Shown: positions 44,164-54,449, numbered from the stretch's first letter. The stretch: DNA of 64,000 nucleotides from Leptolyngbya sp. NIES-3755 (GCA_001548435.1 AP017308.1:6023030-6087029), one strand, 5' to 3'. The notes: generated by a model from the sequence alone, not told the origin. Translations and numbers: made by a program.

Positions 44164-46911
44164 TTACTGCGACTGTAATTGTGCCTCCAATGCTTTTCCA
44201 ATTCGATCGCGAGCTTCTTCGAGATGCGCCTTGGTATAAACCTCCTTCTCATTCACTCGACGTAAAGCTCGATCGATTGATTTCTGAAGCTGCTTGATTT
44301 CATATCTTGCAACGGTTCGAGCATCTTCAGGAACTTCGACCTGGCGCAACATCATCGAAATCATTGCTTCCATGTATTGTCGCTGTAAGGCACGACGCAA
44401 TCCTGAAAGCTTGAGATTGTCCTGTGGATTGATCACATCCCCCCAAATGCTCGATTGCAGACTGTTAAACAGGTCGGGAATGGTCATTCCTTGCCCAGTT
44501 TGTGTTCTCAGTTCTGAATCTCGTAAACGCGCTAAGCGATCGTAGTCCAGCAGTGAGTACAGCACAAAGCTTTGCAGAAATAGAATGTTATCGTGAATCG
44601 GATAGTCTAAATTTGCGGTTGGATTCGTTCCCCAATGTGACCAGCGAGAAGGGGCTAACTTATTCAGAAAGTCCGGTGAAAATCGGAATGGAGTTTCGCT
44701 GAATACGTACTGTTCAATGAGTTCTAGAGCACGACGCTGTTGATCGATCGGCACAGGTTCAAACGGCAATCGTCCCTGAGCATCCCCAGATTTGAAGCGA
44801 TTGAAGAACTGTCCCCCAACGTATTCACTCAAAAAGGTTGAAAACTGGAAGTAGTAATCAAACACGGCATTAAACGCGACTCGAACTTCGTTGAAGCTAT
44901 CCCCTTGGAATGGAAACCGTTGATCAACGCGATTCCACATTTCACGAGCATTCTTTAGCTGCCACTCTGTGTAAGTCAGCAAATCCCCGCTCATGTCAAA
45001 AACATTCGTTTTCGGATCAAGGTAAGTTAGATCTTCATCGGTGGCATAAGTCAACTCAGGCTGTGGAGCACGTTGAGCAATTTTATCGAGTTCGCGTCGT
45101 TCTGCTTGAGGAACTTTAGCATTGAGAAGCGCGTAGCCGTACTCGATCGCCCATTCATCATAAGGACCAATCACATGCGAGAAATAGTCTCCTTGCTTAG
45201 TTCCTTGAGGTGCTAGATTGACTGGAGCATAATCCATTACTGATCCAGTTAGTCCTTTGCTCTGAGTAATCGAAGTATCGTTTAGCTCTTCAGGTTTGAG
45301 CATCGAACTGGCTCGAAAATTATGCCGCAATCCTAATGTATGCCCCACTTCATGAGCAATCAGATTTCGCATAAATTCCTGAGCAAAAGCTTTCATCTCA
45401 GGACTACTCGGTAATACATTCTGCATCAGAGACATCGACATATTACCTACTGCAAATTGCTTAGCAGTATCAACCCCAAAACAAAGGTCTTGATAGTTCC
45501 CTAGATGCGAACCAAACCGCAGTCGAGGAACTGATTTCTTCTCATCAGTCTTGGCTTGTTTGCGAATTGCCTGAGCCGCCATTCCATAGTTACAGAGGTT
45601 TGGATTCCCAGTCAGTTGAGCCACAAAAGGAGCTGATCGCATTTGATTCTGTTCGACTAAGGTGCGATAGTCTTCTTTCAATGCTCTCGTAAAGTCAGCG
45701 GAAACAATGATATCCGCATCGAGAATTTCACCGGTGAGCGGATTGACTCGCGAAGGTCCCATTGCAAAAATGGCATCATTCGTATTGAACCAGCGAATGG
45801 TATTGTAACGGACATCTGCCGGGTCCCAATCGGCTTTATCCGGCATTTGTTTAACCTCGATCGCATTCTTAAACCCGATCTTTTCAAACGCCTGATTCCA
45901 CAATAAAGTACCTTCGCGAACTGCATCCCGATACTCTAACGGCACACTATTCTCAATCCAGAAAACAATGGGCTTCACAGGTTCAGAAAGGGGTGCAGAT
46001 GGATCTTTTTTCTGCAAGTTCCAGCGATTGATGTAGCGAACAAACGGTCGTCTAGAAGTATCCGTCGTATAGTCTTTGTAAGCCGTAATAAAGTAACCAA
46101 TGCGGTCGTCTGCTAATCGAGGACGATACCCACTGTTTTCAGGCAATTGAGACAAGCTATAGCGCACTTTCAAGCTGAAGGCTCGACTATCTGGCAAAGT
46201 CTCAATATAGGTCGGCATACTATCCCCGTTGCCGCTACCACTGAAGGCAAAGACCGATTCAACTTCGACGTTTTCTGGGAAGGCTTTAATGCGATCGAAG
46301 TAAGAACTACCCGATTCTAGATTGTACGATCCCCCCAATGAGGCTGATAACGTCGGCATCAATCCCGGTAAATCACTCAGCAATAGTGGATTGAGTTCAA
46401 CGAGAAAGCTTTTTCGCTCTGCATGAATACTGCGAATCGGCAACGTTTCTAGCACCGAATCACTAAACGATCGCTGAATCGATCGCTCGATCGGAATTCC
46501 TTGATCCGCTCGGAAGAACAAATTTGGAACCACGAACTGAATTCCATTGTTGACCCGACGCAAAGTGAAGAGAAAATCGCCCAGCGGCAGACCACTATAA
46601 ACGCCACGCTCTCCAACACCAGATTCGAGCGTCATCGCTGCAAAGAAATTGCGATCGATCTGACTCGGCAAAATTTCCAGCAGCACTCTCCCCGTTTTCT
46701 CGTTCTGATAAAGCGTGAACAAGCCTTTGAGGGGTTTCGTGTCCTTGATCACTTCATCAAACGGGCGAAGCTGCGATCGATCAACTTCAGCATTTGGGCG
46801 TTGAGCGGGTTTCGGTTGAGCCACACCAGGCATTACCCAATCGCTGCTCATTGGTAACAGGACTAGCAGGAACCCCAGCAAAAAAGCTAGGAATCGTGAT
46901 ATTCGTTTCAT
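44164..46911 (-). CDS. Secreted zinc-dependent metalloprotease (DUF5117/DUF4953 type)
   Basis: A 915-residue exported protease. The signal peptide begins RISRFLAFLLGFLLVLLP and ends near GVAQP. The first half has beta-rich DUF5117/5118-like segments, the second the metal site LIAHEVGHTLGLRHNFRAS (H-E-x2-H-x2-G-x2-H of metzincins) and a downstream SVMDY Met-turn. Relatives are common in Bacteroidetes and cyanobacteria and are annotated as zinc-dependent metalloproteases of unknown substrate. The ATG at 46911 is chosen because the signal peptide starts there; a frame-open ATG at 46962 would add 17 polar residues. Confidence 0.93.
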   Translation of the reverse strand: MKRISRFLAFLLGFLLVLLPMSSDWVMPGVAQPKPAQRPNAEVDRSQLRPFDEVIKDTKPLKGLFTLYQNEKTGRVLLEILPSQIDRNFFAAMTLESGVGERGVYSGLPLGDFLFTLRRVNNGIQFVVPNLFFRADQGIPIERSIQRSFSDSVLETLPIRSIHAERKSFLVELNPLLLSDLPGLMPTLSASLGGSYNLESGSSYFDRIKAFPENVEVESVFAFSGSGNGDSMPTYIETLPDSRAFSLKVRYSLSQLPENSGYRPRLADDRIGYFITAYKDYTTDTSRRPFVRYINRWNLQKKDPSAPLSEPVKPIVFWIENSVPLEYRDAVREGTLLWNQAFEKIGFKNAIEVKQMPDKADWDPADVRYNTIRWFNTNDAIFAMGPSRVNPLTGEILDADIIVSADFTRALKEDYRTLVEQNQMRSAPFVAQLTGNPNLCNYGMAAQAIRKQAKTDEKKSVPRLRFGSHLGNYQDLCFGVDTAKQFAVGNMSMSLMQNVLPSSPEMKAFAQEFMRNLIAHEVGHTLGLRHNFRASSMLKPEELNDTSITQSKGLTGSVMDYAPVNLAPQGTKQGDYFSHVIGPYDEWAIEYGYALLNAKVPQAERRELDKIAQRAPQPELTYATDEDLTYLDPKTNVFDMSGDLLTYTEWQLKNAREMWNRVDQRFPFQGDSFNEVRVAFNAVFDYYFQFSTFLSEYVGGQFFNRFKSGDAQGRLPFEPVPIDQQRRALELIEQYVFSETPFRFSPDFLNKLAPSRWSHWGTNPTANLDYPIHDNILFLQSFVLYSLLDYDRLARLRDSELRTQTGQGMTIPDLFNSLQSSIWGDVINPQDNLKLSGLRRALQRQYMEAMISMMLRQVEVPEDARTVARYEIKQLQKSIDRALRRVNEKEVYTKAHLEEARDRIGKALEAQLQSQ

Positions 46912-47075
46912 TCGTGTCGTTCTACTCAGTGGGATTGTGGGAGCGTTTCTCGTGGAACACAAGGGATTCGATCGATACTATCTTGCGAATAGCTCGTCGA
47001 TCGGAATTTAAGATATTTTTAATTCCGTCTGTTGAGTGTACACGGATTGCCCGAATTTGACATGGCGGTTTTCTG

Positions 47076-49430
47076 TCAATGTCGATCGAAGATTAAAAGA
47101 ATCGCCCAAATTGCCATTGCTCTTAAGTAGTGACTGGCTCGAAAGGTTCCTGCTGCCGTAATCGCTTCTGGTGTTCTAAATTGCAATCCGTGACTATAAA
47201 TCTGATCGACCACTGATTCTGTGAGTGTCCAAGCTTGCGTTTTCATTCCCATTTGCATTAAAAATGCCGCAATCCCAAAGTTAATTCCTGTCCAAACTTC
47301 TAACGGGTGAGTGGCATTCGGATTTTCGGGTGACCCATCCGGACGAACGCCATTTGCGGCTCCAATCTGAACGCCCATTTTTTCGCTAAATCCCACAAAG
47401 CAGGCATCGTAAACGGTCTTCAGAGCAGATTCAGCACACTCGATCGGAACAATATCAGGTAAGTTCAACAATCTGGCATAGAACTGTCCACAGAGTTGAT
47501 CTGCCATGACAATATCAGAACCACTACCACTATCTAATCGATAGTAAGTTCCATTCCAAAGTTTCTCTTGATAAAGGGTACGAGATTGAGCTAACCAAGA
47601 TTGATAGAGATCAATCGGTCGATCGAGAATTTTTCCAATGGCGATCGCGCTTTCGAGTGCTGCAATCCACAGTCCTCCACAGTAAGCACTCACGCCTTGT
47701 AATCGCCAATCATCAAAGGTTTGATCCGGTGCGCCTGAATTTTCGGGAATGCCATCACCATCTAAATCGAACTGTTTGAGATAGAGTAACGTTTCTGCGA
47801 TCGCGTCCCAACATTCTGCTAAAAATTCGGTATCAGTTGCACCTGTTAGCAGATAGTCCCGATAGACTTGCAGCACAAAATCAGATCCTAAGTCTTTCCA
47901 CAGATTGCAATCTTGATAAGCCGTATAGTTCGTTTTCTCCCAAACATGTTCGTTCGGTGCACCTAAATCATGGGGAGTCGCGCCTTTGACTTTCCGCAAC
48001 GCCATTGGACTTTCTGCCCCGATCGTATAGTAGTAGCCAATCACACGAGTTCGATCGTCTTGTTGAGGAATCGCACGAGCAAACGATCGCATGACTGATT
48101 TTTCTAGTTCTGCCCAGAGCATTAACAATCCAAACGAACCATAGAGTCGCACATCTAAGCTTTCATACCAACGATAGTCAATGCACTCTAACACCGCAAA
48201 TTGACCGACTGGATCGCGCTCATCGGCAGCACTCCAAAGCGTTCCCCCTTGAGTAAGATCATAGAGTTCATTGAACAATGCCATCTTGAACCAATCTTGT
48301 AGATCTGTTCGATCGAGAATCGGAGCTTGCCAAGCTTGAATCTTTTCTTGCCAAGTTCGATGATGCTTCAGAGCAGTTTTAGCGATCGACCAAGCATTCT
48401 GACCATTGCGACCAAAAAAATCCGTGTAGCGACGAAAATACTCAACACCTTCAGCAAATTCTGTGATCGGAAAGTCCCAACTCAGAACAAACGGGATTTG
48501 TAGAGTCTGACCTGGTTTCAGAGTAAAACGAACTGCGATCGCGCTTCCAATTCGTTCTCCGGTTGATGGGGTTTCATCATCTCGATCGCTCAATGATCCA
48601 TCCTGTGAAAAGCTTTCCCAGAGTTCAGATCCGTCTTCAGGATTCCAGCGAGTGTTGTAGAAAACTTCCCAAAGATACGGATTGAGCGAAGTTGCGATCG
48701 CCCATTGTCCATCGCCTTCTTTTGGTTGTTCAACAGCACGAGACATCACGATCGCTAACTGTTGCTCATTACCAGTCAATTGATTGAAGTTACCAGCACT
48801 TTCATACATTCGCGGCTGATATTCATATACTGGACTACCATCATCTCTAAGTCGAATTTCCGGCGATTTCAGCGCATTCGTAAACCATCCGACCATATTT
48901 TCCCAGGTCAGCATAATGCTTATCGTAATGGGCTGATCAGTCGGATTGTGTGCTGTCCATTGAAAGACTGCAACCGGATAGCTCGTCTCCTGATAGTTAT
49001 TCGCAACGATCGGTGAAAATTGCTCACACGTTAATTGAGCTTGAAAGACATTTTCATACTGAAACCAACTACGCGGATACAATGCGGCATAAGTTCCAGA
49101 ATTTTTGGGATACGATCGCCAATTCTCCAACGTTTGATCAGTGGTCAGCGAATATGCTTGTGATTGTTCTCCAACTTGTTCAAACACACTAAATTGACAA
49201 GCAGGCATCGACTCAAAAATATGCTCTCCGCCATCAATGTGCCACAGATTAAAATCACCTTTTGACGATCGACCAATACATCCCGCCCCAAATCCACCCA
49301 GGGGCGCACCATGCCACTCGCCATCATCCAAATTACTCGCATAGCGCACCGTATAAGGCTTTTCCCAACCTTGCCCGATCGAACGTTTCCAAGCACAAGC
49401 GGGAATCTGAACAGAATTTGAGTGACTCAT
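47076..49430 (-). CDS. GH116 beta-glucosidase / glucosylceramidase-like protein
   Basis: A 784-residue glycoside hydrolase of family 116, related to human GBA2. The N-terminal beta domain has GAPLGGFGAGCIGRSSKGDFN, a hallmark substrate-binding loop. The nucleophile Glu is in FAVLECIDYRWYESLDVR and the acid/base Asp in TFDDWRLQGVSAYCGGLW. Family members release glucose from glucosides, including glucosyl lipids. No signal peptide is present, so it is cytoplasmic. It is divergent from the GIY-YIG-like gene, with 65 bases between them. The natural substrate in cyanobacteria is unknown. Confidence 0.94.
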   Translation of the reverse strand: MSHSNSVQIPACAWKRSIGQGWEKPYTVRYASNLDDGEWHGAPLGGFGAGCIGRSSKGDFNLWHIDGGEHIFESMPACQFSVFEQVGEQSQAYSLTTDQTLENWRSYPKNSGTYAALYPRSWFQYENVFQAQLTCEQFSPIVANNYQETSYPVAVFQWTAHNPTDQPITISIMLTWENMVGWFTNALKSPEIRLRDDGSPVYEYQPRMYESAGNFNQLTGNEQQLAIVMSRAVEQPKEGDGQWAIATSLNPYLWEVFYNTRWNPEDGSELWESFSQDGSLSDRDDETPSTGERIGSAIAVRFTLKPGQTLQIPFVLSWDFPITEFAEGVEYFRRYTDFFGRNGQNAWSIAKTALKHHRTWQEKIQAWQAPILDRTDLQDWFKMALFNELYDLTQGGTLWSAADERDPVGQFAVLECIDYRWYESLDVRLYGSFGLLMLWAELEKSVMRSFARAIPQQDDRTRVIGYYYTIGAESPMALRKVKGATPHDLGAPNEHVWEKTNYTAYQDCNLWKDLGSDFVLQVYRDYLLTGATDTEFLAECWDAIAETLLYLKQFDLDGDGIPENSGAPDQTFDDWRLQGVSAYCGGLWIAALESAIAIGKILDRPIDLYQSWLAQSRTLYQEKLWNGTYYRLDSGSGSDIVMADQLCGQFYARLLNLPDIVPIECAESALKTVYDACFVGFSEKMGVQIGAANGVRPDGSPENPNATHPLEVWTGINFGIAAFLMQMGMKTQAWTLTESVVDQIYSHGLQFRTPEAITAAGTFRASHYLRAMAIWAILLIFDRH

Positions 49431-49495
49431 CGTTAAGTTTGGCGATTGGCAATGCCCAATATACTACGATCGTTCCACTGCACTCGCTGATTTTC

Positions 49496-50017
49496 ATGAC
49501 TGACATTCCCACCTTATCAGATTTAGAATTCCTGCCTTTTATCAATCCAGAGGGACAACTTCCTGAACAGTTCCAAGGCAAAGTTGGAATTTATGCCATC
49601 TTTGATCAAACTCAAACCTTAAGATACATTGGCTTTTCGAGAGATGTGTTTCTGAGTTTGAGACAGCATTTAGTTCGATGCGTTTCCGATTGTTATTGGG
49701 TAAAAGTTCAGATTGTCGATCGACCCAGCCGCACAATTCTCGAAACGATCCGTAGCGCTTGGCTGACCGAAAATGGCTCATCACTGGATGATGAATCAAA
49801 GTGGACACAACCGATTCAGGTAAAACCCTTGATGACCGATGAAGAGCGATCGGCTTACGAAAAGGCTCCAGACGAACTGACTCAGATCAAAACTCTGAAA
49901 AATGTTGCACGTCGCGTCGAGGCTGAAATTATGGCGCAACTGAAAGCGCGAAATGTTCAAGCCGAAATTCGATTTAATCCTAAGCTGAAAGAAGAAGGAT
50001 TATTGGATTTGAAATAA
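49496..50017 (+). CDS. GIY-YIG-like nuclease-fold protein
   Basis: A 173-residue protein. The N-terminal half has GKVGIYAIFDQTQTLRYIGFS, in which GIYAI and RYIG correspond to the GIY-YIG motif (shown in part), followed by a helix with SLRQHLVR carrying Arg. The C-terminal half is charged and helical (KTLKNVARRVEAEIMAQL). Plant-chloroplast and cyanobacterial relatives are uncharacterised. The ATG at 49496 is used because the frame upstream (from 49262) lies inside the divergent glycosidase gene. A stem-loop follows the stop. Confidence 0.82.
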   Translation: MTDIPTLSDLEFLPFINPEGQLPEQFQGKVGIYAIFDQTQTLRYIGFSRDVFLSLRQHLVRCVSDCYWVKVQIVDRPSRTILETIRSAWLTENGSSLDDESKWTQPIQVKPLMTDEERSAYEKAPDELTQIKTLKNVARRVEAEIMAQLKARNVQAEIRFNPKLKEEGLLDLK

Positions 50018-50023
50018 TACGAA

Positions 50024-50067
50024 TTCGGGATAAGAAATTGCCTTCACCAAGCGCTTCTTAACCCGAA
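50024..50067. terminator. Bidirectional stem-loop between convergent genes
   Basis: TTCGGGATAAGAA (50024-50036) pairs with TTCTTAACCCGAA (50055-50067), with one A-A mismatch and an 18-base loop. It lies between the GIY-YIG-like gene and the convergent hybrid kinase. There is no long T tract, so efficiency is uncertain. Confidence 0.6.
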
Positions 50068-50076
50068 CTGCATTAA

Positions 50077-53000
50077 TTAATGCCGAGTGAGAACGTGATC
50101 CGAATACGGACTAACTGAGAAAGTCAGAACCGTTTCATCAACGCCTTTCAGCTTCAGCGGACTTTCCTTAGTGATGTTGTCTTCATCCACATAATCCGCC
50201 ACCGCAGCAGAAATCAAAATCGATCCAGGAGCCGCTGCTTCCTGCAATCGTGCCGCAATGTTCACACTCGGACCAATTGCCGTGTAATCCGATCGCTCCT
50301 CACCCCCAAACATTCCAACCACTGCCGTTCCTTGATGAATGCCACACCGGAAAGAAACGCGATCGATTCCTTGACTTTCCCAATGTGCATTCAGTTGATC
50401 AAGCGTCCGATACATGTGACGGGCAGTCGCGATCGCACGTCTCACCTGTTCATTCGGAGAGGATTCTTCCGGTGCGCCAAAGAGTGCCAAAATTGCATCG
50501 CCCATGAATTTATCGACTGTGCCACCGTTATCGAATACGCAGCGGGTCATCGCATTCAGGTATTCATTTAAGAGTTCGGCAACACGGCGCGATCGTAATG
50601 TATTAGAAAGCTGGGTAAAGCCGACGATATCGCTAAACAGCACCGTAATCATTCGAGGTTCAGGACGCAGATCAAGCGTGAGTTGACCTTGAGCCGCCCG
50701 TTTGACTAGAGTAGGCGGCAAGAATCGACGCAATACGGATTCTGTCAGATATGTATTGATTCGAGAAACCCGTTGCTCGTTCTCTTTGAGTGAAAGTAGA
50801 TTGCGAACTTCTGCGAGTAATTCTCGATCGTTAAACGGTTTCGCTAAATAAGCATCTGCTCCCCGTTCGACTCCTTCTAAGCGAGTATCTTCATCAGCTT
50901 TCGCAGTCAATAAGACGATCGGCGTTCCCTTAAGATCGTCCTGAGCACGAATCATTCGGATCATGTCCAAGCCCGATACGATCGGCATCATTAGATCAGT
51001 CACGATCAAAGATGGGTGATGGGCTTTGGCTTGTTCAAACCCTTCTGCACCGTTACGAGCCGTCCAAACTAAATAGCCTTGTTGTTTCAGCACTCCAGAG
51101 ACATAGGAACGTAAATCTGGATTGTCATCGACGACTAGAATTCTCGGCTGATGTTCGGTTCCAGGTAGTTCAAGGATCGGTGCAGGTTCAGAATCGTGTT
51201 CGTCTTGCAGTTCGACTTCTAAATCTGCCAGTTCAACCGCTGCTCGACTGGTTTGAACTTCGCTTTGAGCATCGACTACCTGATCAGAAGGTAAGTGAGC
51301 CGCACCGAATTTTAGAGCGATCGTAAATATCGTTCCTTGTCCATAAGTCGATTCGACGTTGATTTCTCCGCTATGAAGTTCGACAAGTTCCTTCACAAGC
51401 GCTAATCCTAGACCCGTTCCTTCAAAGCTGCGGTTTTCAGAGCCTTCTGCCTGTCGGAACCGTTCAAATAAATGTGGTAGTTGATCGGCACGAATTCCAA
51501 TTCCGGTATCCCGAACTTTCAAGCAGCAACGATCGTCGATCGCTTCAAGTCCAATGCTAATCGTTTGACCCGCAGGCGTAAACTTCATCGCATTCGAGAG
51601 CAAGTTATACAGAACCTTGTCAAATTTTTCTAAATCAAGATAAACATCTGGGCAAGCTTCCAACTGCGTAATTAGAGTGAGTCCTTTCTTCTCGCAGTAT
51701 GGGCGGAAGGTTTCAACGATTTGATTGACGAATTCCGCTAAGTTACACGATTGGAATTTGGGTTGCATTCTTCCTGCATCTAATCGTTGAAGATCAAGCA
51801 GTTGATTTACCAATCGGAGCAAACGGCGGGAATTGCGAAGCGCGATCGTAGATTGTTCCAGAGATAATCCTTGACCCGAAGAAACCGCTCCTTCAAGGGG
51901 TCCTACCATCAGCGTTAAAGGAGTGCGGAACTCGTGAGAAATGTTTTGGAAGAATTCGGTTTTTTGTCGATCGAGTTGCAGCAGTTTCTCGGCTTGTTGA
52001 CGGGTGGTTTGGTACAGGCGCGATTGTTGAACTGCGATCGCTGCTTGAGCCGCTACCGATTGAGCTAATTGAATTTCCGAAGCTTGCCAGTTTCGCGATT
52101 GATTGTTTTGTCGAAGTGAGATGCTACCGATAATCTTTCCATCTGCAATCAGCGGCACGACTAATAAAGCGCGGGCAGGTGTGCGAAACTCTGAAAGATT
52201 GAACTCGGTATGTTGCGTTAAATCGTTCAAGACGATCGGTTGTTGGGTCGCGATCAACTGTTGTAGAACGGGATTTCCTTTGATTGGGACGCTCGATTGT
52301 GGGAGAAGCGCCTCAGCAGGTTTTTGATCGCCCCAACTCGAATCATGCAATCCCACACATTGAACAAAATCATCGTCTTCTGTCCAGAGTGAAAGCGCAC
52401 AGCCATCGACTTGTAAACCTTTTCCGAGTTGTTCAGTGATCGCGGCAAAAATTTCTTGGGGATCAAGGCTCGATCGAATCGCGGTTGTGATTGTATTAAT
52501 GAGCGCTTCTCGTTTTGCCAGAGCACGAACTTGCTCGTAGTTGTGCGCTTGAGAAAGTGCGAGTGCAGCTTGATCCGCGACAGTATGAATCAGATCAATT
52601 TCTTCTTGTTGCCAAATGCGGCTTTTTCCAGATTCATGCAGAGCGAGAATTGCGATCAGTTCTTGCTGGCAGATGAGCGGAACCATCAAAGTCGATCGAA
52701 TATCTGCGGCAGTGTAAGCCGATTGTCGATCGTCAAATTGCTGAATGAGATCGTACTGTTGCACGTCGGGGATCGCTTCGACTTGATAGGTTTCCCAAAT
52801 CGTTGTAGCCAAATCAGGCTGTGAAGTTGCAGCATTCCAATACGTGAAGGTTTGATCTTGGATTTCACCTTCGCGGAATGGACAGACGATCGCGCCACTG
52901 ACCTCGAAGTTTTTCCCGATCGTTTCGACGATCGTTTGCAGAATTTCGTCGTAGCTCAGAGCGCTCCGAATCGTGCTCGTTACAGCATTCAAGAGTGATT

Positions 53001-53433
53001 CGCGTTGTAGAGTGCGGCGAAGTTCTTCAGTACGAGTTCTTAAAAGCGTGTGAGTATCGATCGCGCTTTTTACGACATCGCGCAATTCACTATCACTCCA
53101 AGGCTTCGTCACATATTTAAAGACTTTCCCAGCGTTGATCGCTTCGACCAAATCTTCTACATCCGTGTAGCCTGTGAGGATAATTCGGATGATATCTGGA
53201 TATTTAGAGGCAGTGAGGCTAAGAAACTCTGTGCCGCTCATCATCGGCATTCTCTGGTCAGAGATAATCACTGCCACATCGCCTTCTTGAGCAAGAATAT
53301 CGAGTGCTGATGGACCGTTCTCTGCTCTCAGGACTTTAAATTCTCGATAAAATGTGCGATAGAGAAGGTCGAGATTATCCGGTTCATCATCAACGACCAG
53401 CAATTTTTGCTTCTGAGTATCACGAGATTTCAT
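50077..53433 (-). CDS. Hybrid histidine kinase with two receivers and adenylate/guanylate cyclase domain
   Basis: A 1118-residue soluble signalling protein with this domain order: receiver (about 10-125; LVVDDEPDN, IISDQRMPMMSG), GAF (about 150-300), GAF (about 315-470), HisKA (FFQNISHEFRTPLTLM), HATPase (DTGIGIRADQL and GTGLGLALVKEL), second receiver (LVVDDNPDL, IVTDLMMPIVSG) and class III cyclase (about 940-1110; VLFSDIVGFTQL and FMGDAILALFG carry the two metal Asp). The output is thus cAMP or cGMP made under phosphorelay control. The ATG is at 53433. An MscS-type channel with a cNMP domain is encoded elsewhere in the window (4748), but a link is speculative. Confidence 0.94.
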   Translation of the reverse strand: MKSRDTQKQKLLVVDDEPDNLDLLYRTFYREFKVLRAENGPSALDILAQEGDVAVIISDQRMPMMSGTEFLSLTASKYPDIIRIILTGYTDVEDLVEAINAGKVFKYVTKPWSDSELRDVVKSAIDTHTLLRTRTEELRRTLQRESLLNAVTSTIRSALSYDEILQTIVETIGKNFEVSGAIVCPFREGEIQDQTFTYWNAATSQPDLATTIWETYQVEAIPDVQQYDLIQQFDDRQSAYTAADIRSTLMVPLICQQELIAILALHESGKSRIWQQEEIDLIHTVADQAALALSQAHNYEQVRALAKREALINTITTAIRSSLDPQEIFAAITEQLGKGLQVDGCALSLWTEDDDFVQCVGLHDSSWGDQKPAEALLPQSSVPIKGNPVLQQLIATQQPIVLNDLTQHTEFNLSEFRTPARALLVVPLIADGKIIGSISLRQNNQSRNWQASEIQLAQSVAAQAAIAVQQSRLYQTTRQQAEKLLQLDRQKTEFFQNISHEFRTPLTLMVGPLEGAVSSGQGLSLEQSTIALRNSRRLLRLVNQLLDLQRLDAGRMQPKFQSCNLAEFVNQIVETFRPYCEKKGLTLITQLEACPDVYLDLEKFDKVLYNLLSNAMKFTPAGQTISIGLEAIDDRCCLKVRDTGIGIRADQLPHLFERFRQAEGSENRSFEGTGLGLALVKELVELHSGEINVESTYGQGTIFTIALKFGAAHLPSDQVVDAQSEVQTSRAAVELADLEVELQDEHDSEPAPILELPGTEHQPRILVVDDNPDLRSYVSGVLKQQGYLVWTARNGAEGFEQAKAHHPSLIVTDLMMPIVSGLDMIRMIRAQDDLKGTPIVLLTAKADEDTRLEGVERGADAYLAKPFNDRELLAEVRNLLSLKENEQRVSRINTYLTESVLRRFLPPTLVKRAAQGQLTLDLRPEPRMITVLFSDIVGFTQLSNTLRSRRVAELLNEYLNAMTRCVFDNGGTVDKFMGDAILALFGAPEESSPNEQVRRAIATARHMYRTLDQLNAHWESQGIDRVSFRCGIHQGTAVVGMFGGEERSDYTAIGPSVNIAARLQEAAAPGSILISAAVADYVDEDNITKESPLKLKGVDETVLTFSVSPYSDHVLTRH

Positions 53434-53771
53434 GCGCCAGTTGCCAACCTATAGTGAAATTCGCCCAGACTGAGACTTGTGTTTGGGCTGGAACCGATGC
53501 GAGTTCAGGGAACAAACTAACAAGGTTCGCTTTAGTAAAGTTGCCCCAGATCACTGAATTTCTAACGGGAGTGCCCGGAATTTGTGTGATATAGATCGCA
53601 GCTATAAGCGATCGTGATCAGGTCAAGCTGTGCGATCGATCAATGGGGCGCGATATGATGAAGTTTAGGTAAAGAATACCCAGCTTCCCCCTGCCCATAG
53701 CGCAGATGAAAAAAATAATCAGAGTTGCTACACTAGCTGTATGATGTGTCTGATCTTCACTGACGAAATTT
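53434..53771. other. Divergent intergenic region upstream of nrdR, 338 bases
   Basis: It separates the hybrid kinase from nrdR. I found no conserved coding frame, no tRNA and no psbT, which is near nrdR in some cyanobacteria. A 12-codon open frame at 53706 (starting KKIIRVATL after the ATG) has no ribosome site and is not called. A loose inverted ACAC/GTGT pair lies near 53730-53750. Nothing further was recognised. Confidence 0.5.
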
Positions 53772-54287
53772 ATGCGCTGTCCTGCTTGTCATAACATGGA
53801 AAATCGAGTGCTGGAGTCGCGGGCTGCTGATAACGGTCAAAGTGTGCGGCGACGGCGAGAATGTCTGAATTCGCAGTGTAAGCATCGGTTTACGACCTAT
53901 GAACGGGTTGAGTTTGCGCCACTGGTAGTCGTGAAAGAAAATGGCAATCGCGAAGACTTCGATCGAGAAAAACTGGTGCGATCGCTGACGAGAATTTGTG
54001 AACGAACTGCGATCGGAACTGCACAAGTTGAAACAGTCGTCAGCACGATCGAATCTGCACTTCAACAGCGAACGAATCGAGAAGTCTTAAGCAGTGAAAT
54101 TAGTGAAATGGTGCTGCGGGAACTGCAACCGTTAAGTGAAGCGGCTTGTATTCGATATGCCTCAACCTATTGTGAGTTTGAGAATATAACTGAATTTTTG
54201 GCGACGTTGGCACGAGTCAATTCTGATCCAGCAAATCCCTCAAATTCGACCGAGTTTGCGATAGCACGAGCGCGATCGCTGAATTGA
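53772..54287 (+). CDS. nrdR: Ribonucleotide reductase repressor NrdR
   Basis: A 171-residue transcriptional repressor of ribonucleotide reductase genes. The N-terminal zinc ribbon has CPACHN and, after VRRRRECL, the second Cys pair; the ATP-cone domain runs from VVVKENGNREDFDREKLVRSL (shown in part) to AACIRYASTYCEFENI. The second knuckle reads ECLNSQCKHRFTTYE, so the pair is spaced C-x4-C instead of the usual C-x2-C, an oddity confirmed in the codons. dATP/ATP binding to the ATP cone controls DNA binding. The ATG at 53772 follows 338 non-coding bases; no NrdR box was identified with confidence. Confidence 0.93.
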   Translation: MRCPACHNMENRVLESRAADNGQSVRRRRECLNSQCKHRFTTYERVEFAPLVVVKENGNREDFDREKLVRSLTRICERTAIGTAQVETVVSTIESALQQRTNREVLSSEISEMVLRELQPLSEAACIRYASTYCEFENITEFLATLARVNSDPANPSNSTEFAIARARSLN

Positions 54288-54449
54288 TAATTATAAATAA
54301 TCTAAACCTCTACCTTAGCGAATAAGACTCGTTGGGGTTATTTTGTTTGAGATCTTGAACTATCCTTAAATTAATCGTTAGAATACCGCCAACTTCTCAA
54401 TCTTTTGGCGATCGCACTGTTCGTAATTTTCACATTCCGTCTGATAGAT

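Noticed and set aside
53706-53744. 12-codon open frame before nrdR
   Set aside because: No ribosome-binding site, no regulatory codon run and no hairpin pair that would make it a leader peptide.
53728-53752. Possible NrdR box (ACAC and GTGT arms)
   Set aside because: Spacing does not match the 16-base NrdR consensus, and the arms are too short.
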